Assembly: GCA_902793405.1 (NCBI GenBank)
Contig: CADBDH010000017.1
Coordinates: 22,679-86,678, forward strand
Source of the DNA: an uncultured Bacteroidales bacterium
Lineage (GTDB): Bacteria > Bacteroidota > Bacteroidia > Bacteroidales > Muribaculaceae
Length of the DNA: 64,000 bases
Direction: 5' to 3'
How positions within the stretch are numbered: the first letter of the stretch is position 1; each line of letters opens with the position of its first letter. Under the pieces are notes generated by a model. That model worked only from the letters and a program-made list of their open reading frames with translations, was not told where the DNA came from and ran no database searches. Below, in pieces: positions 41,217-50,400 of the stretch. The position numbers and the translations under genes are program-made.

Positions 41217-41921
41217 TTAACAGAAATCGTAGTACTTGAACTGGCCACTTGGCGCATTCATCATGAGTTGCAGAATGTATTCCCTGAACTCGGCCACGAG
41301 ATCAACATTAATGTCAAGCACCTCTGCTGGATACTTTTGATCATCGTACAACATGTCTCTTGTAATACAGGTTTTCATCAAGGTCACTTTTGGAGCTACT
41401 TTCTCAGCAAATATCACTACATCATTTGTAATACCCATGATGTTGTTAGGATATTTCGTGGACGGGCACGAAGCTAATGCAACGTTTGAGTTGTTTGCTA
41501 TGAATAGAGGGATAACTTCCTCTATCGGCATTTCCTGTTTCAAGAATCGTTCTATGAAGCGTTTAAAAAAATGATCATAGGCGATGATATACTCATTGTC
41601 CAAATCGCCACCTCGAATTATTGCATTCAAACCGTGGCTATTTCTAAAGGTTATGAATGTATTGATGAGCGGTCCACGCTTTTTGAAGCAGTTGTAATCA
41701 GGAACAATAGCTAGTGAGTAGAAAGTTGTTGCTTCATCAACCTTATAAGGGTAGGTAAATACCAGATTCTCCTCTTTTCCTTTCTTTCGGACGTAACGTT
41801 TTATCTTATTGATTTCTGGGCTGTCCCAATCAAGTCTTTTCTTCACCTTAGAGTAATAGATGTCGTGAATCCTGTCATATTCACGGCAAATCTCTTCGTA
41901 AGTCATAGTTTCAACAATCAT
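41217..41921 (-). CDS. protein of unknown function, paralogue of the 42,006-42,686 gene
   Basis: A 234-residue soluble protein. It shares with the next gene upstream the start MIVxxMTYxEI, the central HFFxRFxERFLK, and KYPNNIMGITNDVVIFAEK...ITRDMLYDDQ against KYPNDYWMTCNNGLCLCNN...ISWDMLGKDQ, so the two are paralogues. No catalytic motif is recognised; conserved His/Arg/Asp/Tyr positions in HFFxRxxER and KYPN would be first candidates. It heads the small operon expressed from the 41,945-41,979 promoter. A toxin/immunity or effector role is possible but unsupported. Confidence 0.6.
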   Translation of the reverse strand: MIVETMTYEEICREYDRIHDIYYSKVKKRLDWDSPEINKIKRYVRKKGKEENLVFTYPYKVDEATTFYSLAIVPDYNCFKKRGPLINTFITFRNSHGLNAIIRGGDLDNEYIIAYDHFFKRFIERFLKQEMPIEEVIPLFIANNSNVALASCPSTKYPNNIMGITNDVVIFAEKVAPKVTLMKTCITRDMLYDDQKYPAEVLDINVDLVAEFREYILQLMMNAPSGQFKYYDFC

Positions 41922-41944
41922 AAATTTATCCTTTTAATACACCA

Positions 41945-41979
41945 CAAAATTGAGGTATAACTGTGCGCCCTATCTGCAC
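41945..41979 (-). promoter_or_regulatory. island promoter element, copy B
   Basis: Plus-strand GTGC-GCCCTATCT-GCAC at 41963-41979, and CAAA (TTTG in minus) at 41945-41948 with 14 bases between, the same spacing as copies A and C. It precedes the 41,921 start by 42 nt. Confidence 0.7.
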
Positions 41980-42005
41980 AGCAAAAGATATTAATCTATT
42001 ATCGA

Positions 42006-42686
42006 TTATTCTTTTTCAAAAGAGTTGAAATCTTCTTCAGGAACGTCTAAATCAAAACCGTGCTTAAGTGCATGTGCTTTCCCAACTAGTGCAAATTCCT
42101 GCTGATCTTTTCCAAGCATATCCCAACTGATGAAGGTTTTTACTTCAACGAAAAAACCTTTTGGGTTGTTGCATAAGCACAAACCATTATTGCATGTCAT
42201 CCAATAATCATTTGGATATTTCGCACTTTCTATTCTCAATCGCATAGATGATGCCTTAAGATTATTGAAAATGTATTTGTCTATTACCTCTGGTTTGCTA
42301 AGGGTAGGATCTTTTAAATATCTTTCATTATATCGATCAAAGAAGTGAGGTATAAAAACACTATAATGCCATACTCTTTTCTCCAACCTGGAATACGTTA
42401 ATAAGTATATTCCTCTGTTCTTTCGGAACCACGCATAATAGAAAACACCTAATCTTTTGTGTCTAGGATAATTAATACCATCGTCATAACAACATATGAC
42501 AATATGAAAGCCTCGGTTAGATTCATAACGTATCGGATTGAAGTATTTTCGCTCAGTGTTTCGTCGGTTTCTTATAATACGTCGATAATCTTTCCCAGCT
42601 TCACCAATCTTTTTTAAGATTACAGGCTTCTCTTCTTTTTCAAAAAGCATGATAATCTCATCATATGTCATTGAATCAACAATCAT
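42006..42686 (-). CDS. protein of unknown function ending the defence operon
   Basis: A 226-residue soluble protein paralogous to the following gene (see shared motifs there; here HFFDRYNERYLKD, KYPNDYWMTCNNG, ISWDMLGKDQ). It follows the SprT-like gene by 20 nt and so belongs to the large operon, whereas its paralogue starts a new operon with its own copy of the shared promoter. It is rich in Arg/Tyr and basic in the N-terminal half (DYRRIIRNRRNTERKYF). Function unknown. Confidence 0.6.
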   Translation of the reverse strand: MIVDSMTYDEIIMLFEKEEKPVILKKIGEAGKDYRRIIRNRRNTERKYFNPIRYESNRGFHIVICCYDDGINYPRHKRLGVFYYAWFRKNRGIYLLTYSRLEKRVWHYSVFIPHFFDRYNERYLKDPTLSKPEVIDKYIFNNLKASSMRLRIESAKYPNDYWMTCNNGLCLCNNPKGFFVEVKTFISWDMLGKDQQEFALVGKAHALKHGFDLDVPEEDFNSFEKE

Positions 42687-42706
42687 ATTACTTGTGCCAT
42701 AAGTAT

Positions 42707-43396
42707 TTATTTCTTTTCTCTGATAATATTCTTGCCGTCACATTGCAGTTCTTCAGCTCCACTTAATTCCTTATCTAATTCTTGTTGTTCCAGGAAATAA
42801 ACATTGAGTGCTGCCGAATTTGGATAGCGGTTGAAGAAGGGGTTGTTACACATGTACAATTTTACATCTTCAACTTTGGCGTTAGCTAGCATTTGATTAT
42901 AATAACCAGTGATTCTAGGAAGGATTCGAGGCAGCACCTTGATACCTGTTTTTCCGTCTTTCAAAGTTACAACGGCAATCACATGCCATCTAGGACGTTT
43001 ATCAATAGCCTCTTCTTTTTGTTCGTCAGTTCCGTTATGTGAGATTGTTATGTGCCTCCCGTATTTCTCGTTGATTTGATTCATAATACTGACAAACAAC
43101 TGCCCATGTGATGATGTGTCTTCGAGTTGGTTCACGCCAATGAAGTAGTGAATCATCTCGTGAAGAATAGTATCTTCGACAACTTCTTCAGGTAGGTCAA
43201 TCCGGGTGTTTATGCGCAATTGGAAATCGTATTTTTCCTTCTTACCATTAGGCAAGGTACGTGTCTTAGACACCACTTGGCCTAAAAACGTTTTTGCGTC
43301 GCTCAACTGAATGGGAAGCTTGGGGAGTTTTCCAGCAAAGCAGAGCTGGTTGAACTCCTCAAACTTCTTTTCAATATAGGGTATGGTAGCACGCAT
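42707..43396 (-). CDS. SprT-like zinc metalloprotease
   Basis: A 229-residue protein. Its first half is a SprT-like (Spartan-type) domain: KKFEEFNQLCFAGKLPKLPI at the start and the metal-binding HEMIH at residues 79-83, with a third ligand probably in TSSHGQLF. Spartan proteases digest proteins crosslinked to DNA. The C-terminal part (100-229) carries no zinc finger that I can see. The gene follows the Z1 gene by 3 nt, so translation is coupled. A role in removing DNA-bound proteins during the action of the neighbouring helicase/nuclease proteins is inference. Confidence 0.7.
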   Translation of the reverse strand: MRATIPYIEKKFEEFNQLCFAGKLPKLPIQLSDAKTFLGQVVSKTRTLPNGKKEKYDFQLRINTRIDLPEEVVEDTILHEMIHYFIGVNQLEDTSSHGQLFVSIMNQINEKYGRHITISHNGTDEQKEEAIDKRPRWHVIAVVTLKDGKTGIKVLPRILPRITGYYNQMLANAKVEDVKLYMCNNPFFNRYPNSAALNVYFLEQQELDKELSGAEELQCDGKNIIREKK

Positions 43397-43399
43397 CGC

Positions 43400-46300
43400 T
43401 TATTCTGCTTCCTGGCTTTCTTCATCTTGGAAGATTGCAGCCCAATCGATACTGTTTTTGCGCAATTTCAACACCTTTTTGATGGCATAAACGATAATCC
43501 ACTGACAATAGGTTTCTTGATCGTCTTGTGCAACTTCCTTTAAGTCAGCATCAATAATAGTGTCTCGGGTGTTGATAAGTTGGTTCTCCGTTTCTGCATC
43601 TAGTAAATAGCCATTTGAATCTATCTTTCTTTCGAAATCAATCTTCCATTCTGACGGTTGTTTCAATTCAAGTAAAATCTCATCAGCAGTAGCATCGCGC
43701 TTTGTACGAAGCAACATATATTTATAGGAGCGTAAAACAAACGGGAATTGCCCCTGATTATAGGAATAAACTCCATGCCAATTATCTTCATCGATGTATA
43801 TACCTGGAATACGTTTGAAATTGCCTCGATCATCTTTCTCCAGGAATTTAGCAGCTGTTGTTTGCTTGATAGCGCGAGTTTCTATAGGACAATCATCTTG
43901 ATAGGAGTAATCAGCTCCTTCGGGGCCAAATGCCATTTCTACATCACTATCGAAAGTGAGATTTACCACCTCACTCGGATCGATGTCATCAAGAATGTCA
44001 GAACGCTTAACGGCTACTTCACCTTGGGCTTTTTGGTCTATCGCGAACATGGCAGGAGATACGTTTTGCTGTGCAAGCAGAACTGGCCAATAAAACGGGG
44101 CATTATTCCAACCCACATTTTCTCCAGTCTGTTGATCAATGTTCTTCTCACCTTTCTCCTTGATGAACATCAGCAAGGGGTTATCGACTGCTTTTGCGCG
44201 AGCGGGTTTCAAATCAGTGCGACCATCATCAGGAGCATCAATAAAAGCTCCATTCTGTCGAATACGATTCAGTTCACGGTCAACTCTGTGTAGTGCAAAT
44301 AGTTTTCCATCTGTTCCTTCCAAGCATCGATGCAAGGCGCACATCATTTCTTTAATGTCGTTTTTGTGATGCATGTTATAGAACTTAGGATCATAAACGT
44401 ATGTTGACTCAATCAACTCCAATATTTCTTGAGCCAAATCACGATCTATGGTAAAGATACCATCTTCATCTTGGTTGTGATAATCTGGGCTTTCAGTGAT
44501 GAGTCTGTCGATTTTTTCTATCGTCTTCGAAATTGCAGTTTTATATCCAGTCCAAAAGCCAGACGGAACGAAACGTTTTTGTGGCTTAATTGTGAGAGCA
44601 TTTGAAGCCTTAATCTTTGATGTTGCACAGGGCTTAATATGCTTATCAAAGCCGATAAACACAGCATTAGGTTCTTCTTTATCCTTACCAGAAATAAACC
44701 ATTGACGCAACTGTTCATCAAGCTCGTTTATTCTCACCAGAATAGAGTGAATATCCGATGTGGTATGTAAACGAGTTACAGCCATATCCTCTTTAGAACG
44801 TGCGCCGTACATTCGAGCGTGCTGAAGTACGGTATCTTGCTGGAAGTTCTTGGGATTACGACCATAGAAAAAGCAAAGCATGTTCTTGATAGTTACACCA
44901 CGGTCAAGGATATTGCCACCGATGAAAATATTGGCTGCTGTATCAAGACGAAGCTCGCCACTTTCTTCATTCAGCAATGAGTCCATTTGCTCGTCACTAT
45001 TAACGAGTTGTACATGATAATTTTGTTTCTTGGGATTGAAGATGTCGCGGATTTCATCCAGCACTTCTTCTTTTGATGGCAACTCAACTGTTATCAGCGG
45101 TTCTGGCTGTTCTTTAGTTTTTGCTCGTCCTTTTGTATTTGCATCAACAAAGTCCTGATAGTTCACATCAATAGCGGTCCAAATACGCCTGTCTAATTGA
45201 TCCTCATTAACAATGACATCCTTAATGGACTTGATGAGCCGTTTAATGAGAGCTTGTTGCCATTCATGGTTTTTCTTATCGATCTCAACATGGAAGACTG
45301 CACTAGATCGGTAGTCTTTATTCTCATTTTCCCTTACTTGTATGCGCCTAATGGCAGTTGCCATAAAAAATGACACAAGAGCGTATGTTAGACCATAAAT
45401 ATTGCCACTTGAAATGCCTTCTTTGAGATAACGTCTATCTACTTTACCCATCACTTCAATACACTTTTGTTCTACTTGATGGAACAAATGACTGTACATT
45501 GAATTCGGATTTTGAGATTTAAAGAAATACTCATCACCGCCAATGTATTTGTCATGCACAGGTACCAGGCTTGTAAAACGAGGACGGAATGGCTTTACAA
45601 AATTGCCATTCAGATTCAGTTCACCCGAAGGCTGCAAGTAGAGGCAGTATGGTGTTGCCGTTACTTGCAGGTATCGGCACCATTCCGGCACCTTGCGGAA
45701 GTCGTCAATCTGCTGGCTAATCTTTGCCATATCAAGCTCTCGTTTTTGGCGCACTGGATTGCCGTTTTCATCAAGTATCTCTTCAGGCTTGACGGCACGA
45801 TAGTTGCGACTGGCAAAGTCTGCCTCATCATCAACAATGAGCACTTTCTTTTTCTTTAAGAAAGGACTCTTTGACTCAAACAGATTTATAAGATGATCAA
45901 GATTTCTTGCATTCTTTTTGCACACAATCACAATCTTGCCATTAGCTTGAGTACGCTTCAAGCCGCTCTTGATCTTCATGATATCATAGATATTGATCGT
46001 TGCACGTTGTGCAAGGTCATCACTCTCTTTAAAGAAACGGTAATCATGCTTACTGCGCATGATAGTCTGATTGACAAGCGCCTTCGTCCCTTTAGTAATT
46101 ATTATAGCAATGTCAACACCACGATCAAAAGAAAGACCGATAATATCTTCAAATGTATCGGTTTTACCACACTGGATTTTACCAAGGAGCAATCCTGGTT
46201 CCTCTGCGCGAGGGCCTTCTTCAAGGAGTTGATCCACTGTACTCTCCACACAATCAATTTTCTCTTGTGGCATCGTGCCATACGGATAATGGGCTTTAAG

Positions 46301-46474
46301 GGTACTCCAGATAGGAGTATCAGAATTTGTTGCCTCTACTTTTGTTCTCTCAGCTTCTTCAAAATCCTCAAGCTGTTCAAGCATCCAGTCAAAAGGCTCT
46401 ATACCGGCCAATCTGAGTGCATCAATTGCGGCGAGACATTCTGCTTTAGTTTCGTAATTTCTTTTTGCTGCCAT
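43400..46474 (-). CDS. Z1-domain ATPase of a defence-type module
   Basis: The 1,024-residue protein has a superfamily-2-like ATPase core: a Walker A GKIQCGKT at residues 98-105, Walker B-like VLIVDDEADFAS near 212, and a Z1 domain from about 510 (IFIGGNILDRGVTIKNMLCF, then QDTVLQHARMYGARS). Z1 domains occur next to GHKL-ATPase proteins in restriction-type neighbourhoods. The enzyme may be a helicase or translocase partner of the adjacent PD-(D/E)XK protein and the GHKL/SF1 fusion. It lies 20 nt after the nuclease gene. The remaining C-terminal 400 residues are not recognised. Confidence 0.75.
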   Translation of the reverse strand: MAAKRNYETKAECLAAIDALRLAGIEPFDWMLEQLEDFEEAERTKVEATNSDTPIWSTLKAHYPYGTMPQEKIDCVESTVDQLLEEGPRAEEPGLLLGKIQCGKTDTFEDIIGLSFDRGVDIAIIITKGTKALVNQTIMRSKHDYRFFKESDDLAQRATINIYDIMKIKSGLKRTQANGKIVIVCKKNARNLDHLINLFESKSPFLKKKKVLIVDDEADFASRNYRAVKPEEILDENGNPVRQKRELDMAKISQQIDDFRKVPEWCRYLQVTATPYCLYLQPSGELNLNGNFVKPFRPRFTSLVPVHDKYIGGDEYFFKSQNPNSMYSHLFHQVEQKCIEVMGKVDRRYLKEGISSGNIYGLTYALVSFFMATAIRRIQVRENENKDYRSSAVFHVEIDKKNHEWQQALIKRLIKSIKDVIVNEDQLDRRIWTAIDVNYQDFVDANTKGRAKTKEQPEPLITVELPSKEEVLDEIRDIFNPKKQNYHVQLVNSDEQMDSLLNEESGELRLDTAANIFIGGNILDRGVTIKNMLCFFYGRNPKNFQQDTVLQHARMYGARSKEDMAVTRLHTTSDIHSILVRINELDEQLRQWFISGKDKEEPNAVFIGFDKHIKPCATSKIKASNALTIKPQKRFVPSGFWTGYKTAISKTIEKIDRLITESPDYHNQDEDGIFTIDRDLAQEILELIESTYVYDPKFYNMHHKNDIKEMMCALHRCLEGTDGKLFALHRVDRELNRIRQNGAFIDAPDDGRTDLKPARAKAVDNPLLMFIKEKGEKNIDQQTGENVGWNNAPFYWPVLLAQQNVSPAMFAIDQKAQGEVAVKRSDILDDIDPSEVVNLTFDSDVEMAFGPEGADYSYQDDCPIETRAIKQTTAAKFLEKDDRGNFKRIPGIYIDEDNWHGVYSYNQGQFPFVLRSYKYMLLRTKRDATADEILLELKQPSEWKIDFERKIDSNGYLLDAETENQLINTRDTIIDADLKEVAQDDQETYCQWIIVYAIKKVLKLRKNSIDWAAIFQDEESQEAE

Positions 46475-46494
46475 AATATAATTGGTTTATAGAT

Positions 46495-47490
46495 TTATAT
46501 TCCGTCATGTAGCACGTTTTGCTCAAAGGAATGCCAGCGATACCAGATGGGTAGGTGGTATGTCTCTCTCAGCATTTTCATATATGCCTTGTCCTGTTCA
46601 TCTGGTTTTTCGGGGCCAATGATGAACAGTTTTTGCGCCCTTGTCTTTGATGGATAATGGGCATACTCGAGAATTTGACCTAAGGCCTCACGGATGCAAC
46701 GCTTGGCCGAATAGGTCTTGAACTCGAAGTAATGCCACGTGTCATCACCATCTTTAGGCTGACCTTTCATGTCAACATGATCCTTTTCGAAATACAGATG
46801 CACATAGTCTTTTTCCAGCAATGCTTTTACTGCATTCTGCATCTTCTTGTGCATCGGATTTATGAGGATATCACCAGCCTTGTTGCTGCGCCAAAACTCA
46901 AAAGTATTGAGAGTTTGGCAGTTGCCATCTTCATCAAGTTCAAACTCAAAGTCACTACGTTTATCCATCAGATTGTAACGATGCCAAATGCTATCACTCT
47001 TGATGATGGGCGGGTTTGACAAGTTGATCTCCGCTTCAGAAAACTTAAACTTGACATTAAACAGGAATTGTGGATAGAAGCCCCTAACAATGCCACCAGC
47101 AAGGATGACTTCATCTTTCATCTCTTGAAGCCATCCATTCGCTTTATACAATTTGAAGATTCTTTTGCTTTCTTCGGGAGTAACGCCCTCCGCGTTTCTT
47201 AGGCAACCTATATATACTTTCCGATTGTCTGGTGAAATCGTAAAGAGATGTATATCATAGACCTTGCCAATATGCACTTGAGCATTCATAGGCTGAAGGA
47301 ATGCAAAGTGATAACCATCAACGATTTTAGATTCATCGAGGAGCCATTCCTCATGACCAAAACCTATCCTGTTTTCATAAGTGCTATCAGAACGTGACTT
47401 ACCCTCACTACCCGATGGGCGCTTCCATTCATGCGTGTTCCAACATATTCGAGCAATCTTCTCCATATAACTGGGTTTGTTATGAGCCAA
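46495..47490 (-). CDS. PD-(D/E)XK nuclease-like protein
   Basis: A 331-residue protein whose C-terminal third carries the signature of a PD-(D/E)XK nuclease: DTWHYFEFKTYS (E-x-K of the active site, about 245-256), then the helix IREALGQILEYAHYP with the QxxxY motif known from RecB-like nucleases; HVDMKG just before could give the catalytic aspartate. The N-terminal two thirds are a beta-rich region that may recognise DNA (about 40-200). It overlaps the end of the GHKL/SF1 gene by 11 nt, so the two are translationally coupled. A role as the cutting subunit is inferred. Confidence 0.65.
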   Translation of the reverse strand: MAHNKPSYMEKIARICWNTHEWKRPSGSEGKSRSDSTYENRIGFGHEEWLLDESKIVDGYHFAFLQPMNAQVHIGKVYDIHLFTISPDNRKVYIGCLRNAEGVTPEESKRIFKLYKANGWLQEMKDEVILAGGIVRGFYPQFLFNVKFKFSEAEINLSNPPIIKSDSIWHRYNLMDKRSDFEFELDEDGNCQTLNTFEFWRSNKAGDILINPMHKKMQNAVKALLEKDYVHLYFEKDHVDMKGQPKDGDDTWHYFEFKTYSAKRCIREALGQILEYAHYPSKTRAQKLFIIGPEKPDEQDKAYMKMLRETYHLPIWYRWHSFEQNVLHDGI

Positions 47491-50400
47491 TCTGAATATC
47501 TACTGAATTCTCGTCAACACGGATTTCGTATAAACAGGTTGGTTTAGTATATACATTGGCGAGTTGATGTGAGGTTACAAAAGTGTTCGACTCCAAATAG
47601 TGTGCTTTGCCGAATACAATTTTCTCTACTGTAGTAGCAGGTATAATACCTGTCATTTCCTCGTATTTTTGGGATGAAATAGAAACAAGTCGGTTTATTT
47701 TATCTAAGTATTCATACCCCTGACAATTCTGTTTGTCAGGCAGGAATACAATCAGATAATCTTTAGCGCGACTAATGGCAACATTGATAATATTCAGCTT
47801 ATTGAGGTGAATATTTGAAGCGCCATACCTCAAACCCACAGGAGGATTGAATAAGGCTATTACAATGTTGCATTGATCACCCTGGAAACTATGTATAGTT
47901 CCTGTGGTGATTTTAACACCATCAGGTAGATTCTCTACTTGCTCAAGCATCTTCTCAATGAGTTGCGCTTGAGAAGCATATGGACATATTATACCAACAT
48001 CGAGATCCTCTTCATTAGGATTTCTCTCAGCATATTTCTTTGCAATGAATTTGCTAAGTTCTGTAGCTAGTAGAGCAGAGTAAATATGTATTGGAGACTT
48101 CGATAGTTTCTTTGCCCCATACATACTATCAAAGCTTTCTACCTTAAATGGGATATAAGTGACCGATTTCAACGGCAACTCTGGTATATTGAGTAATCGT
48201 TGGTCACTATCTTTCCAATGGTGCTTGAGACGACCTTCATAAGCAAAATCGCTGAACAAATGACCGATTGACGGGATGGCTCGGTACTGAGTTTCAAGGT
48301 TCGTGATCTTGAACTGAATAGGTTCTGTTGTTGGGTTCTCAAATGATTTGAGGTTTACCATATCATAGATGTTTTCACTATTCCAGTTATCAGTAACGTC
48401 AATCGGAGCAATTTGCATCGGGTCTCCGGCAATAAGGAACGGTACATCTTTGAATTTGTAAATTGCATAAGTGATTTGAGCAATAGGGAGCATTGATGCT
48501 TCATCGCAAATGACGAGATTCCAGTCAATGTCTCTCAAATTATGATATCCGTCCTCAGTCTGGAAGCCATCATAGGGCAATCTTGCCATAGTGGTCACGA
48601 TGCAGCATTTGTTTTCTTTGAACAGTTCTGAATTTCTATCACATACAAGACCATTATCCTCAATCTCAGTATCACCCGTTGTCACAAATCGTCCGAGCCA
48701 AGCATAGGAGTCGTCTGCTTCCATGATTTTCTTGACTAAGACATCGCAAGCCTTGTTCGTTGGAGCAAGAACAAGAATTCTTGCATATGTTCTTTTCGAA
48801 TGGATGTAATCGATGATATGTTTGGCAACAAAGGTTGTCTTGCCTGTGCCTGGAGGACCAAAAACAAACGAGATATTGTTTCTTAAGTTTTCCTTAAGAT
48901 TATATCCACCGGGCAGTATTAACTCATTGAATGCCCGCCTGAAATTATCAACCAGATTCGTCGGGTTGTTGATATCTATCGAAGCCTGAGTGAAATTCGT
49001 CCAATCAATTGATGACAAGCATTCTGCGTCACTTGCTTTTGCCTTAAGTCTCAATGAGAAATCCCTAACATTTGCGACCTCGAATGAGCATTGTAATTCA
49101 TCCCTATCATTAAATAGGAATTTCACGGTTAAACCTTCTATTTCTTCGACCCAGACAGGAATCTCTCTGGACGGATTTCTTAACTCATATAATCTATTAT
49201 TGCTGTTGTCAATAATAATCTTGCTGAAAGATAAAGAAATAGATCGTTTTAGAGAGCTACTAAAATCCGATTCAAACGAGTCCCAGTATTCCAGCTGAAG
49301 TTTCTTTTGGAACCATTCCTTTGTATATTTTGGAATATCTTCAACCTCTTGCTTAAGCGTCTCTCTTTTTAGTTTCTTTTCTTTATCATCATCAAGTCTT
49401 TTTAAGATGTCTTCTATTCTTTTTTGATTAGAACTAGAATCCGTGGATTTCTTATTGATTGACGATTCCGTGTTTCTTGATTTAGAATCGCCATATAAAT
49501 CGCTAAGAGTTGAAGACTCCTTGCCTGATGAAGAACCATATGTATCAAAAGATGAAGTTCCTGAATTTGATGAATCAATAGTATCGCCTCGATGATTCAG
49601 AACATTTCGGGCCCTTTGCTTTAGTTCCTCTGATTTTTTATACTCTTTAAGTATCTCCTCTAATTCCTCTTTTGTAGATACACCATAATCTTCAGCTAGC
49701 GCACCCCATTCTTGCTGGCGCTGCTGCTCTTCGGTTGCACCTAAATCACTAAGTGGTTTCACACGTTTTTGTATTCCAAGGAGCCTAAACAATTTTTCGT
49801 TCCTTTCATACCCAAGGTTCACCATTTCTTCTTGTGTGATCTCTTTTGCAGAACACGGACTTCCTTTTGAATTGACAAGCCACCTCTTATTCTTGAGGCC
49901 ATCAAAGAGTGACGTTTCAAAAGAGGCATTTTTTTCTGAATAATAGAAATACTCGTACCCGCCTTCTTTATAGTTCTCTATATCATCGACTTGTGATAAT
50001 ACGTTCCACAAGTATATAGAAGATGCTTGGTTAAGATTATTGTTTATGAAATGATTAAATCCTTCAAGACAATAATCCATGATACCATATCCTTGTGTAG
50101 AATACTTGAACTCAACTTTATTAATTCTATTCTCGTTAAAGTAATATCTGTTTGGATAATCATCTATTATGCGTGGAGCTTTTTCAACACCAAGTTTTAA
50201 AAAGAAAGAGGTAATCGCATCTTTGGTTTCCTTATTTTTGCCTTGAGTATAGAACGAGAGATCAAGAAAGGCCACGTCGTTATTGCCTCTAAAATACTGG
50301 CTCAGCTCAATAGACCAAATATACAGCCTCCATGTGCGATAGAATGATTTGTTATGTGCCAAAAAATGCATTCTATCTTTTATCATCTTCAGGATTTCGT

